Source of the DNA: Rhizobium sp. CIAT894
Lineage (GTDB): Bacteria > Pseudomonadota > Alphaproteobacteria > Rhizobiales > Rhizobiaceae
Assembly (NCBI RefSeq): GCF_000172795.2
Contig: NZ_CP020949.1
Location: 62,001-126,000, forward strand
Reading direction: 5' to 3'
DNA length: 64,000 bases
In this document: positions 1-9,179 of the stretch, piece by piece
How positions within the stretch are numbered: position 1 is the stretch's first letter
How the letters are laid out: each line of letters opens with the position of its first letter
Translations under genes and position numbers: made by a program
Notes under the pieces: model-generated
What the model saw: the letters and a program-made list of their open reading frames with translations, nothing else
Databases searched by the model: none
What the model was told of the DNA's origin: nothing

Positions 1-3000
1 AAGCACGCCCTGATCATCCGGAAGCTGATCCCGATCCGCGACGCGGTCCGGCTGATCCTCAAGTTTCAGGAGCGCGACCAGCCCTGGCAAAAGGCGCAGG
101 TCGCGCTGCGCATCGCCTGGTCCAGTTTCGTGCGCGAGTTCGGTCCGATCAACTTCACCTCTGTCTCGACATCGGAGGATCAGGAGACGGGGGAGGTCAG
201 GGAGGTCCACCGCCGGCCGAACCTCGCGCCGTTCCTCGACGATCCCGATTGCTGGCTGGTCGCCTCGATCGAGGACTATGATCTGGAGACCAACGCCGCC
301 AAGCCCGGGCCGATCTTTACAGAACGGGTGATCGCTCCACCCCCGGCACCAGTGATCACCTCGGCATCAGATGCGCTCGCTGTCGTTCTGAACGAACGCG
401 GACATGTCGATCCCGATCACATTGCCGAGCTACTGCATCGCGACGTTGAGGACGTCCTCGGCGAGTTAGGCGAGGCGATCTTCCGCGATCCATCCGACGG
501 CTCCTGGCAGACGGCCAATGCCTATCTGTCCGGTGCGGTCCGGTCGAAGCTCACTGTTGCTCGCGCCGCCGCGGACCTCGATCCCACCTTCGCCGGTAAT
601 GTCGCAGCGCTTGAGCGGGTGCAGCCACCGGATCTCAGGCCCTCGGATATTACCGCACGCCTCGGCGCGCCGTGGATCCCGGTCGATGACGTTGTCGCCT
701 TCGTCAAACAGACGATGGACGCCGACATCTCCATCCACCATCTGCCGGAACTGGCGACCTGGACGGTCAATGCCCGTCAGCTTGAATGGTCTGCGGCAGG
801 CACCACCGAATGGGGAACCCATCGCCGCCATGCCGGCCAGCTTCTGTCCGACGCTCTCAATTCGTCCGTGCCGCAGATCTTTGACACCGTCCGCGACGGC
901 GAGACCGAGCGTCGGGTGTTGAACACGGTGGAGACGGAAGCCGCCAAAGAAAAGCTCGCCAAGATCAAAACGGCTTTTCAGTCGTGGATCTGGTCCGATC
1001 CGGATCGCACCGACCGGCTGGCACGGGTCTATAACGACACCTTCAACAATATCGTGCCTCGAGCCTTCAACGGCGATCATCTCCAGCTTCCCGGCGCCTC
1101 AGGCGCCTTTTCTCTTTATGGGCATCAGAAACGCGGCATCTGGAGGATTATCTCCGCCGGCGCCACTTATCTTGCCCACGCCGTCGGTGCTGGAAAGACG
1201 CTGACCATGGCGGCTGCGATCATGGAGCAGCGGCGGCTGGGTCTGATCGCCAAGGCGATGCTTGTCGTGCCCGGCCATTGCCTGGCCCAGGCCGCACGGG
1301 AGTTTCTCGCTCTTTATCCGAACGCCCGCATCCTCGTCGCCGACGAAACGAACTTCGTCAGGGAGAAGCGCCATCGCTTCCTGTCGCGGGCTGCCACCGC
1401 CAACTGGGACGCCATCATCATCACCCATTCGGCGTTTCGGTTCATCTCCGTGCCATCGGCCTTTGAAGCACAGATGATCCAGGATGAGCTTGAACTCTAC
1501 GAAGAGCTGCTGACCAAGGTCGAACGCGACGACCGGCTATCGCGCAAGCGCATCGAACGCATGAAGGAAGGTCACAAGGAACGGCTCGAAGCGCTGGCGA
1601 CGCGAAAGGATGACCTGCTCACGATCTCCGAGCTTGGGATCGACCAGATCATCGTCGACGAGGCGCAGGAATTCCGCAAGCTGTCGTTCGCCACCAACAT
1701 GTCGACCCTGCGCGGTATCGATCCGAACGGTTCGCAGCGCACCTGGGACCTGTTCGTCAAATCCCGGTTCATCGAGTCGAAAAATCCGCGCAGGGCGCTG
1801 GTGCTGGCGTCGGGCACGCCGATCACCAACACGCTGGGCGAGATGTTCTCGGTGCAGCGGATGATGGATCCCGCTGCATTGTCGGAACGTGGTCTGCACG
1901 AGTTCGACGCCTGGGCCTCGACCTTCGGCGATACCTCGACGGAACTCGAATTGCAGCCCTCGGGTAAATACAAGCCGGTCACGCGCTTCAGCCAGTTCGT
2001 CAATGTGCCGGAACTGATTGCCATGTTCCGCTCCTTCGCCGACGTCGTGCTGCCGGTCGATCTCAGGACCTATGTAAAGGTTCCCGATGTCTCTGGCGGC
2101 AAGCGCCAGATCGTCACCGCCGAGCCGACGGCCGCTTTCAAGTCCTACCAGAAACAGCTGGACGCGCGGATCAAGGCGATCGAGATGCGCGATGGCCCGG
2201 CCAAGCCCGGCGATGACATCCTGCTCTCGGTAATCACCGACGGTCGGCACGCTGCCATTGATCTGCGCCTCGTCGATCAGGCAATGGGCAATGAGGCCGT
2301 CAACAAGCTGAACGCTCTGGTCCAGAACACCCACCGGATCTGGCAGGAAACGGGAGAGGCAGAGTATCGTCGCAAAGACGGCAAGCCGTTCGACCGGCCG
2401 GGCGCCGGCCAACTGATCTTCTCCGATCTCGGCACGATCAATGTCGAGGCCACGCGCGGCTTTTCTGCCTACCGATGGATCCGCGATGAGCTCGTCCGCC
2501 TTGGCGTGCCGGCTTCCGAAATCGCTTTCATGCAGGACTACAAGAAGTCGGACGCCAAGCAGCGGCTGTTCAACGACTTCAATGCCGGCAAGGTTCGCGT
2601 GCTGATCGGCTCGTCCGAAACCATGGGGACCGGCGTCAATGTACAGGCCCGGCTGAGGGCGCTGCACCATCTCGACGTGCCTTGGCTGCCCTCGCAGATC
2701 GAGCAGCGCGAAGGCCGCATTATTCGCCAGGGCAATCAGCATGACGAAGTCGATGTGTTCGCCTATGCGACGCTCGGGAGTCTCGACGCCACCATGTGGC
2801 AGAACAATGAGCGCAAGGCCCGCTTCATCGCGGCGGCACTGTCCGGCGACACTAGCGTCCGCCGGCTGGAGGACATGGGCGAGGGGCAGGCCAACCAATT
2901 CGCCATGGCCAAGGCCATCGCGTCCGGCGACGAGCGGCTGATGCAGAAGGCGGGACTGGAGGCCGAGATTGCCCGTCTCGATCGACTGCGTGCCGCCCAT

Positions 3001-3606
3001 ATCGACGATCAGCATGCGATCCGGCGCCAGATCCGCGATGCCGAACGGGATATCGAGTTTTCCAGCCGCCGCATTGGAGACGTGGGCAAGGACATCGACC
3101 GTCTGGCCCCGACCGCGGGCGATGCATTCGTGATGCAGGTCGGAAGTGCGGAGTTCGACGAGCGCAAACTTGCTGGACGCGGGCTGATGAAGGAAATCCT
3201 GACCCTGGTTCAGCTACAGCAGGAGAAGGAGATGATCATTGCCACGATCGGCGGCTTCGAGCTCGCCTATCATGGCGAGCGGTTCGGCCATGACGGTTAT
3301 CGCTACGACACGCTGCTTCAACGTACAGGTGGTGACTACGAGATCGCCCTGGCCGTCACCACGACGCCCATCGGTGCCATCTCCCGGCTCGAGCACGCGC
3401 TTGGCGGTTTTGAACAGGAACAAGAAAGCCATCGCATTCGCCTCGCCGATGCGAAACGTCGCCTCGCCTCCTACACGCCGCGTCTGGGTGAAAGCTTCTC
3501 ATTCGAAGCGGAGCTCGAACTCAAGCTGAGCCAACTGGACGAGATCGAACGGGATCTGGCGGCAACCGCGGACGAACCAGAGGAGGATCGCCAGGAAGCT
3601 GCGTAA
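1..3606 (+). CDS. Large plasmid helicase, SF2/SNF2-like (5' end outside window)
   Basis: The reading frame is open from base 1, so the N-terminus lies outside the window; the GTG at 130 is only the first in-window candidate start. About 1,200 residues are visible. Superfamily 2 helicase motifs are clear: Walker A AVGAGKT near base 1186, a DEAQ box near 1655, motif III ASGTPITNT near 1810, and a C-terminal motif VI QREGRIIRQG near 2705. The C-terminal 250 residues are charged and probably coiled coil. Similar very long proteins, often with an N-terminal methylase-like domain, are common on rhizobial plasmids near parB-like genes; that N-terminal domain cannot be seen here. The role (DNA remodelling, defence or plasmid maintenance) is unknown. 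It ends at a strong stem-loop terminator. Confidence 0.85.
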   Translation, partial: KHALIIRKLIPIRDAVRLILKFQERDQPWQKAQVALRIAWSSFVREFGPINFTSVSTSEDQETGEVREVHRRPNLAPFLDDPDCWLVASIEDYDLETNAAKPGPIFTERVIAPPPAPVITSASDALAVVLNERGHVDPDHIAELLHRDVEDVLGELGEAIFRDPSDGSWQTANAYLSGAVRSKLTVARAAADLDPTFAGNVAALERVQPPDLRPSDITARLGAPWIPVDDVVAFVKQTMDADISIHHLPELATWTVNARQLEWSAAGTTEWGTHRRHAGQLLSDALNSSVPQIFDTVRDGETERRVLNTVETEAAKEKLAKIKTAFQSWIWSDPDRTDRLARVYNDTFNNIVPRAFNGDHLQLPGASGAFSLYGHQKRGIWRIISAGATYLAHAVGAGKTLTMAAAIMEQRRLGLIAKAMLVVPGHCLAQAAREFLALYPNARILVADETNFVREKRHRFLSRAATANWDAIIITHSAFRFISVPSAFEAQMIQDELELYEELLTKVERDDRLSRKRIERMKEGHKERLEALATRKDDLLTISELGIDQIIVDEAQEFRKLSFATNMSTLRGIDPNGSQRTWDLFVKSRFIESKNPRRALVLASGTPITNTLGEMFSVQRMMDPAALSERGLHEFDAWASTFGDTSTELELQPSGKYKPVTRFSQFVNVPELIAMFRSFADVVLPVDLRTYVKVPDVSGGKRQIVTAEPTAAFKSYQKQLDARIKAIEMRDGPAKPGDDILLSVITDGRHAAIDLRLVDQAMGNEAVNKLNALVQNTHRIWQETGEAEYRRKDGKPFDRPGAGQLIFSDLGTINVEATRGFSAYRWIRDELVRLGVPASEIAFMQDYKKSDAKQRLFNDFNAGKVRVLIGSSETMGTGVNVQARLRALHHLDVPWLPSQIEQREGRIIRQGNQHDEVDVFAYATLGSLDATMWQNNERKARFIAAALSGDTSVRRLEDMGEGQANQFAMAKAIASGDERLMQKAGLEAEIARLDRLRAAHIDDQHAIRRQIRDAERDIEFSSRRIGDVGKDIDRLAPTAGDAFVMQVGSAEFDERKLAGRGLMKEILTLVQLQQEKEMIIATIGGFELAYHGERFGHDGYRYDTLLQRTGGDYEIALAVTTTPIGAISRLEHALGGFEQEQESHRIRLADAKRRLASYTPRLGESFSFEAELELKLSQLDEIERDLAATADEPEEDRQEAA

Positions 3607-3726
3607 ACAGCGGCCTATCCACCGTCACTTGAAACAGGGTCGGACGATACACATCTATCGGTCATCACCCGTTTCGATAGTTTCCTGCAGTGGCGATTGC
3701 CGCGCGTTTGAAACTGTCCGGGTTGG

Positions 3727-3766
3727 AAGGGCGCTCCCCGAAAGGGTCGAGCGCCCTTTCGTTTTG
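3727..3766 (+). terminator. Rho-independent terminator after the helicase
   Basis: AAGGGCGCTC (3727-3736) pairs perfectly with GAGCGCCCTT (3749-3758) across a 12-base loop, followed by TTCGTTTT. It closes the helicase transcript and lies just before the 3' end of the convergent ligase gene. Confidence 0.8.
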
Positions 3767-3779
3767 GCACCTTCGGAAG

Positions 3780-4826
3780 CTACACGCCGAGTTTGTAGAT
3801 CGCTGCGTTGTCCTGCAGCTCCCGCAGGCCCTTGTACGAGGCGTGCCGCAACTTGCCGTCGTCGGTCCAGGCTCGATATTCGATCTCGGCAATCAACGTC
3901 GGTTGAACGAAGACGACCCCCTTTTTATCGACCGCAACCGGCGCGCGCCTGGTCTTCAGCGTGTCCAGCATCCGGCGCAGTTCGAGTGCATCTCTCTCTT
4001 TGAAGCCAGTTCCGACCGAACCGATATAGACGAACGCTCCGCCCTGATAGGCCGCGAGCAGGAGGCTGCCGATCCCGCCCCGCGCCGCGGTGGACGGCTC
4101 GTATCCGACAATCACAAAGCTGTCGCTCTGAATGCATTTGACCTTCAGCCAGTCGCCGAGCCGGCCTGATCGATAGGCACTGTCTCGGTGCTTGGCGATG
4201 ATGCCTTCCAAGCCGTGTTCGCAGGCGGCCGCCAGAAGTGCCGCGCCATCGGCTTCTACTTCCTGCGAAACGCGGATCGCGCCTCCGCTTTCGCCGATCA
4301 GGTCTTCCAGCAGGTGACGGCGTCCGGACAACTCCATCTTCGTCAGGTCATGGCCATCGAAATACAACAGGTCGAATGCGTAAAGAATAGCATCCTCTGA
4401 CGCTCGTCTGCCGCCGCGCCCGCCAAGTGAACGCTGCAGCGCCCCGAAGTCCGAGCGGCCCTCGACATCAAGGACGACGGCTTCCCCATCGAGGATGGCC
4501 GTCCCGACGCCGAGCTTGCGCGCAGCGGCTGCGATTGCCGGAAACCGGTCTGTCCAGTCGTGGCCGCCACGGGTGATGATCCGCACCGAGTTCGGCTCGA
4601 TGTGAACGGCAACACGATAGCCGTCCCATTTGATCTCGTAGATCCAGTCCGGTCCCGACGGCGGCTTTGCTTTCAACAGCGCCAGGCACGGCTCGATGCG
4701 ATCGGGCATCGGGTCGAACGGGAGCTGCGGTTGCGCCGGATCGCGGGCTTTAAGCGGTCGCGAGCGGATCGGAAGATCCGTCTCCCGCAAAAGCGGCTGG
4801 GATTTCTGGCGCGGCGGCTTTGTCAT
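3780..4826 (-). CDS. ATP-dependent DNA ligase (LigD-ligase/LigC-like)
   Basis: A 348-residue ATP-dependent DNA ligase that seals nicks through an enzyme-AMP intermediate. The nucleotidyltransferase motif EIKWDGYR carries the adenylated lysine at about residue 66; motif III/IIIa appears as LDGEAVVLD near 115, and motif V as WLKVKC near 228, followed by an OB-fold region. The size matches stand-alone ligases related to the ligase domain of LigD, used in non-homologous end joining or repair in rhizobia, where several plasmid copies are common. No polymerase, nuclease or Ku gene is beside it, so it works alone or with partners elsewhere. It is convergent with the helicase. The start ATG at 4826 lacks a strong ribosome binding site. 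Confidence 0.9.
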   Translation of the reverse strand: MTKPPRQKSQPLLRETDLPIRSRPLKARDPAQPQLPFDPMPDRIEPCLALLKAKPPSGPDWIYEIKWDGYRVAVHIEPNSVRIITRGGHDWTDRFPAIAAAARKLGVGTAILDGEAVVLDVEGRSDFGALQRSLGGRGGRRASEDAILYAFDLLYFDGHDLTKMELSGRRHLLEDLIGESGGAIRVSQEVEADGAALLAAACEHGLEGIIAKHRDSAYRSGRLGDWLKVKCIQSDSFVIVGYEPSTAARGGIGSLLLAAYQGGAFVYIGSVGTGFKERDALELRRMLDTLKTRRAPVAVDKKGVVFVQPTLIAEIEYRAWTDDGKLRHASYKGLRELQDNAAIYKLGV

Positions 4827-5146
4827 GGCCAGAGTTCAGCAGCAATTGCTTAAAATCGTGTGACATCGCTGGGAAATGGAAGGGAGGACGACGAGGGAGG
4901 GGGGAACAAGGTGAAGGAAACCGGTTCGCAAGGACGGTTCGACGGCTGCCGGTTCCCTCAATCGCGCCGGTCGCCGAGACCGGGCCAGCCTGCTTCGCAA
5001 GGCAGGTGTGCCCCGCTCGCGCGCAAGCCAGGTCTGCTCCGGCGCAATTGCAGCCGCCGCCCCGTCCTGCGGTTCGGGAGATGTCTTCGAGAAGAAGATG
5101 AGGAGGCAAGGACAATCCGTCCGCCCGAAACCGAAAGGTCATTCCC
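4827..5146. other. Intergenic region between ligase and parB-like gene
   Basis: These 320 bases separate the divergent ligase and parB-like genes, so both promoters should be here. The overlapping small open frames show no recognisable protein features. No clear operator was seen. Confidence 0.4.
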
Positions 5147-6862
5147 ATGCAGTTGATTACAGCCGATCCGCGCAGCTTGAAAGACAATCCCGACCGGTCC
5201 CGTCAGTCGAAATCCTCGCCACAGTCCGACGCGCTGCTCTGCGCATCGATCCGGGCCATAGGCGTCGTGCAGCCACCGATCGTCAAACTCGATCCGGATG
5301 GCGGCAACAGCTACATCATCGTTTTCGGTCACCGCCGCGCGACACAGGCGATTGCAGCGGATCTCTTGGAAATCCCGCTGCTGCTAGCTGATCCCTCCGA
5401 CGATCTCGGCGCCATGCAGTCCTTTGCGGAGAACATCGCCCGCGAACCGCTGAACCCTGTCGACCAGTGGCGCGCGATTGAACGACTGGTGGCTCTCGGA
5501 TGGACCGAGGAGTCGATCGCCATGGCGCTGGCACTTCCGAGTCGGCAGATCAGAAAGCTGCGGCTGCTCGCCAACATCCTGCCCGCCATGCTCGACCAGA
5601 TGGCGCGCGGCGATATGCCGAACGAACAGCAGCTGCGCACGATCGCCGCCGCCGGTCAGGACGACCAGGCAGAGGTCTGGAAGAAATACAAGCCGAAGAA
5701 GCAGGACCCGCAGGTGTCGTGGTGGGAGGTGGCTCGCGCACTGACCACGACCCGAATGCTCGCCAAGCACGCAAGCTTCGGCGACGAACTGGCACAGGCT
5801 TACGGCATTACCTGGGTCGAGGACCTGTTTGCACCCGCCGATGAAGACAGCCGCTATACCACTGATGTCGAGGCGTTTCTCGGGGCGCAGCAGGAGTGGC
5901 TTGCCAACAATCTGCCCAAGCGCGGTTCGGTTATAGAGGCCAACGAATACGGCCAGGCCAAGCTCCCGGCCAAGGCACAACAGGTCTACGGCAAGGCCGG
6001 AAAGGGCGACCTGACCGGTTGGTACATCAATGCGCGCGACGGGTCGGTCCAGTCGGTTGCCTACCGCATGCCCGAAGTGAAGAAGCCGAAGCTGGTCAGG
6101 GATGCCGATGGCGTCGAGACTGTCGTCGAGGAAGTCGAGGCGCCGAAATCGCGTCCCGATGTGACCCAGAAGGGTCTCGACATGATCGGCGATCTTCGCA
6201 CCGACGCTCTGCACGAGGCGCTTGCCCGTGCGCCGATCGAGGACGATACGCTGATGGCTCTGCTCATTCTGGCCTTCACCGGCACGAATGTCACGGTCGC
6301 TAGCGGTGCGTCGGACAATCCCTACGGTCATGCGAAATGCGGTCCGCATGTTGCCCGGCTGATCGGCGAGGACGGCAAGCTGTCCTTCGATCGCGAGACG
6401 CTGGTGCAGGCTGCGCGCTTGGTGCTGATCGAAGTCCTGTCCCTCCGGCGCAATCGCTCCGATAGCGGCCTGATCGCCCGTATTGCCGGCGATGCGATCG
6501 GCGCTGATCATTTCCTGCCCAATATGGCCACGGAAGACTTCCTCTCATGCCTGTCGCGCAACGCGCTGGAAGCGACCGCAGAAACGGCGGGCGTGCCCGG
6601 CCGGATCAAGGTGAAGGATACCCGTGCGGCTCTGGTTGAGCATTTTGCCGAGGGAAAGCTGGTGCATCCGGCGGCGCTGCTTGCTCCATCCACTGATGAC
6701 GTGCGGTCGTGGGTTGGACGCTACGTCAGCGCTGACAGCGGATTGGGGGATGCCCACGCCGATTCCGATCCGCTCAAAGATCAGCTTCTCGGTGGTGACC
6801 TCGTAGAGCATTTCGCCACCGAGGAAGAGGCTGGCGAGGGTTTCCGCGAGGCCGCCGAGTAG
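5147..6862 (+). CDS. ParB/RepB/Spo0J-family protein, 571 aa
   Basis: A ParB-family protein. The N-terminal ParB/Srx-type domain (residues about 1-95) contains the GHRR box at residues 61-64 and the following AENIAREPLNPVDQW segment typical of ParB, then a helix-turn-helix (about 115-145). The remaining 400 residues exceed canonical ParB/RepB (about 330 aa) and resemble the long ParB-like proteins found beside large helicase genes on rhizobial plasmids, not the repABC-encoded RepB. No parA/repA neighbour is present, so a role in segregation is not shown; DNA binding or CTP-dependent clamp formation is only inferred. It is followed by a strong terminator. Confidence 0.85.
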   Translation: MQLITADPRSLKDNPDRSRQSKSSPQSDALLCASIRAIGVVQPPIVKLDPDGGNSYIIVFGHRRATQAIAADLLEIPLLLADPSDDLGAMQSFAENIAREPLNPVDQWRAIERLVALGWTEESIAMALALPSRQIRKLRLLANILPAMLDQMARGDMPNEQQLRTIAAAGQDDQAEVWKKYKPKKQDPQVSWWEVARALTTTRMLAKHASFGDELAQAYGITWVEDLFAPADEDSRYTTDVEAFLGAQQEWLANNLPKRGSVIEANEYGQAKLPAKAQQVYGKAGKGDLTGWYINARDGSVQSVAYRMPEVKKPKLVRDADGVETVVEEVEAPKSRPDVTQKGLDMIGDLRTDALHEALARAPIEDDTLMALLILAFTGTNVTVASGASDNPYGHAKCGPHVARLIGEDGKLSFDRETLVQAARLVLIEVLSLRRNRSDSGLIARIAGDAIGADHFLPNMATEDFLSCLSRNALEATAETAGVPGRIKVKDTRAALVEHFAEGKLVHPAALLAPSTDDVRSWVGRYVSADSGLGDAHADSDPLKDQLLGGDLVEHFATEEEAGEGFREAAE

Positions 6863-6886
6863 CACCAGGCAAACGAATTTGAACCG

Positions 6887-6920
6887 ACGCCGCTGGCTGA
6901 TGCCGGCGGCGTTTCTGTTT
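6887..6920 (+). terminator. Terminator after parB-like gene
   Basis: An 11-bp stem with one G-T pair, ACGCCGCTGGC (6887-6897) with GCCGGCGGCGT (6902-6912), and a TGAT loop, followed by TTTCTGTTT. Confidence 0.75.
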
Positions 6921-6943
6921 CTAGCAATCAGAAGGAGTTTGTC

Positions 6944-7594
6944 ATGGCGGAGATCCATTATGACACGGCCACAGAAAAAGCGGTTCATGAGGCTGAACTA
7001 AGGGCATTGGACCGGCCGACGATACGAGCAGGAGCATCGACGCCATGGGGTACGGCGCAGGTCTCGCGGCGATATGCCGACGGCATCGTTCTGCATTCGA
7101 CGGCCAGCCACGGCGGGTTTCATCTCGACGAAAGTGCCAACCCGGCCGTCCACGCTCTCTTCCGGAATGTCGGCGGATTTTATGAGGAGGATTGTGAACG
7201 GGCAAAGGTTGCCCATACCTTTCCGAAGCTGTTCACCGCCTATGAGTGGGGTCTGGCTGATCGCACACTTCGCGACTATCTCCCTGATGCCTATGAGCGC
7301 GTCATGGGCGTCACACTGGATGGCAGTCAGTCTCATACGCGAGCCCGACAGGAATTGGAAAGGCGGCATCGCAACGACTGGGTGGTCATCGCAGCCCTCA
7401 ATTCCGATCACAAGCCCGGCTTTGTCGAGTGCATCGCGACGCTGGGCGGGATCCGCGGCGAGACGGGTGGACGGCGGTTTCTGGTTCCAGGCTCCGACTA
7501 CGTGATCGGCCGCTATGGCTTTGTCATCGATCCAGTCAAGCACGAGCCATATGATGGTCCGTCCAGCTTCGTGACCTGGGCGGCGCGGCCATGA
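6944..7594 (+). CDS. DUF7007-like plasmid protein
   Basis: A 216-residue soluble protein with a good ribosome binding site (AAGGAG) before ATG 6944. It contains TPWGTAQ near residue 28 and a SHGGFHL segment near 50, which I recognise from a domain of unknown function (DUF7007) frequent on rhizobial plasmids close to parB-like and helicase genes; the name is from memory. No catalytic motif or membrane segment is visible. Its stop overlaps the ATG of the next small gene (ATGA), suggesting translational coupling. Confidence 0.7.
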   Translation: MAEIHYDTATEKAVHEAELRALDRPTIRAGASTPWGTAQVSRRYADGIVLHSTASHGGFHLDESANPAVHALFRNVGGFYEEDCERAKVAHTFPKLFTAYEWGLADRTLRDYLPDAYERVMGVTLDGSQSHTRARQELERRHRNDWVVIAALNSDHKPGFVECIATLGGIRGETGGRRFLVPGSDYVIGRYGFVIDPVKHEPYDGPSSFVTWAARP

Positions 7595-7839
7595 CAGCCG
7601 AATCTCCTACCAACATCGACGGTCAGCGAAATCCGGTGATCGATGTCATCGCGTTTTATCGCAGGATCTGGGCACGGCAGCAGGATTGCCGGTCCCGGCG
7701 GGCGGAGCGGACAAGGCGTACGAAGGCGCGTTGGAAATGCAAGGCACGGCATGGCCTGCCCCAGATCATAGCACGCATATCAACGGAGCCGGGTGCGAGC
7801 GGAAAACCCGTCCAAGTCGGGGGAGCAGTGACACTTTGA
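7591..7839 (+). CDS. Small basic hypothetical protein
   Basis: An 82-residue open frame whose ATG overlaps the stop of the preceding gene by four bases. Residues 30-55 are very rich in Arg and Lys. No family is recognised. The overlap is the main argument that it is real; the C-terminal part could be read-through into non-coding sequence. Confidence 0.4.
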   Translation: MTAESPTNIDGQRNPVIDVIAFYRRIWARQQDCRSRRAERTRRTKARWKCKARHGLPQIIARISTEPGASGKPVQVGGAVTL

Positions 7840-8283
7840 TCGAAGCGCGGACGCGGGCACGGGGCTGCCGGCTTGCACTGTAGTGTGCTGGGACCGAGAT
7901 TTGTCAGTGCCCTGTGTGGGTGACGCGGCGTTGCCAAGGTCGGATCCCCATGGCGATTGCATCATGCTGTCGTGAACCAGATCGTCGGCCGGCACAGCAC
8001 CTCGGGTTTGCTGCGGTCTGACATGGGCGCGTCCCGGTCAAAGGCCGCTGGCGCGCCGCGTTGCGGCAGGATCATCGCCTCGTCGCAGGGCAGGCCCGCG
8101 TCTGGCGCAGCCCGCTTGCGGCGGGCAGCACCATCCGCAAACCTTCCCCGCTCCTCTTAGCAATGCCCTGACCTTGGGCCGGGCCGCTGACGCCCATGTC
8201 CTTTTGCCCGCACCCGAGGGGCTGAGCCGGACGACAACCGGCACCCCGGGCTTCGCTAAAACATCGCTCAAAAGGATCCGATC
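7840..8283. other. Intergenic region with no recognised gene
   Basis: These 444 bases contain only short overlapping frames without recognisable features. The last 30 bases hold an AAAGGA ribosome binding site for the next gene. Confidence 0.4.
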
Positions 8284-8868
8284 ATGGCACCGCTCAACCG
8301 CTCCACCCAGAAAAGCCGCCCCGCAAAATCCCAGCGCGCCACCTCACTCGAAATGGTCGGGCACGCCTGCCCCGATACAGCCCAGGCACTGCGCATCTCC
8401 GAAAGCTTCGGCCTTGCCCTCATCGACAGCGACGGGATCCGCGATCTCCACCGCGGCCAGTTGATCGAAAGCGCCGATGCCCTGAAGGACGGCCTCGCCG
8501 AAAAGGCCATGCAGATACACATGCAGCGCATCGTCGGATCCTTCGTCGGTTCCGCCTACGGCGCCGGGCAATTCTACAGCCGCGCGGTCACCGAGGCCCG
8601 CGACCTCACCACGAAGCTTTCCAACGATACCAGAGACGAGGACCTCGACGGCCCTGTCGGTTTCGACAGCCGCGCCCGGCGCAAGCGCGAGTTCGCAGCC
8701 GACATGGGCCTGCAGGCCCACGTGCTTCGCATGGCAGCCGAAGGCGCCGTCTCTGCCTACGAAGACATCACGGGCGAAACCTGGAAGCCTTACGAGCGCA
8801 CGGTCGAACAGCCCGCCAACTCCGTCGACAGACAAGCCGCGACGGCCCAGATGTCAGCCTTCGAGTAG
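8284..8868 (+). CDS. Conserved-type plasmid hypothetical protein, 194 aa
   Basis: A 194-residue mostly helical protein preceded by AAAGGATCCGATC and ATG. The N-terminal 20 residues are basic (KSRPAKSQR), and the rest looks like a helical bundle without membrane segments. The style matches hypothetical proteins of rhizobial plasmid backbones, but I cannot assign a function. It is a single-gene transcript closed by a perfect terminator. Confidence 0.65.
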   Translation: MAPLNRSTQKSRPAKSQRATSLEMVGHACPDTAQALRISESFGLALIDSDGIRDLHRGQLIESADALKDGLAEKAMQIHMQRIVGSFVGSAYGAGQFYSRAVTEARDLTTKLSNDTRDEDLDGPVGFDSRARRKREFAADMGLQAHVLRMAAEGAVSAYEDITGETWKPYERTVEQPANSVDRQAATAQMSAFE

Positions 8869-8875
8869 CCGAGCC

Positions 8876-8897
8876 GCGGGGCTTCGGCCCCGCTTTT
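8876..8897 (+). terminator. Strong intrinsic terminator
   Basis: A perfect 7-bp GC stem GCGGGGC/GCCCCGC around a TTCG tetraloop (8876-8893), followed by TTTT, immediately after the 194-aa gene. Confidence 0.9.
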
Positions 8898-9075
8898 CTC
8901 CAATGCCCGCAACGCCGTTGCGACGTGTTTCGGAACAAGAAAAAAGGGCCGACGGAAAACCGCGGCCCATAAAGTGTGAAGGTCATGGACCTCCAGAGGG
9001 GAACAGCTGCTGCGGCGGAACTGGGAGGAAGCCGCCATATGCATCAGCTGAAGTCAGTATGCCCGAATTTTCATC

Positions 9076-9102
9076 GCACTGCACCTGATTTTTGTGCAGT
9101 GC
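9076..9102. repeat. Perfect 9-bp inverted repeat
   Basis: GCACTGCAC (9076-9084) and GTGCAGTGC (9094-9102) flank the loop CTGATTTTT. It lies between two convergent transcripts in an otherwise featureless gap (8898-9179) and may act as a terminator for the minus-strand operon or as a protein-binding site. Confidence 0.5.
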
Positions 9103-9179
9103 AGCTATGCGTGCGTGACTTAGATGGCTGCGATCCCCTCTCCGGCATTTCACGCTTCGACAGGCCGTTCAAGCCAACG

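Noticed and set aside
1537..3015. 492-aa open frame on the minus strand inside the helicase gene
   Set aside because: It is antisense to well-conserved helicase motifs and shows no family features; long antisense frames are expected at this GC content.
5384..6511. 375-aa minus-strand frame opposite the parB-like gene
   Set aside because: Antisense shadow of a recognised gene without a ribosome binding site or protein features.
9076..9102. Inverted repeat as a tra box
   Set aside because: It lacks the GCAGATCTGC core and lies far from tra genes between convergent transcripts.
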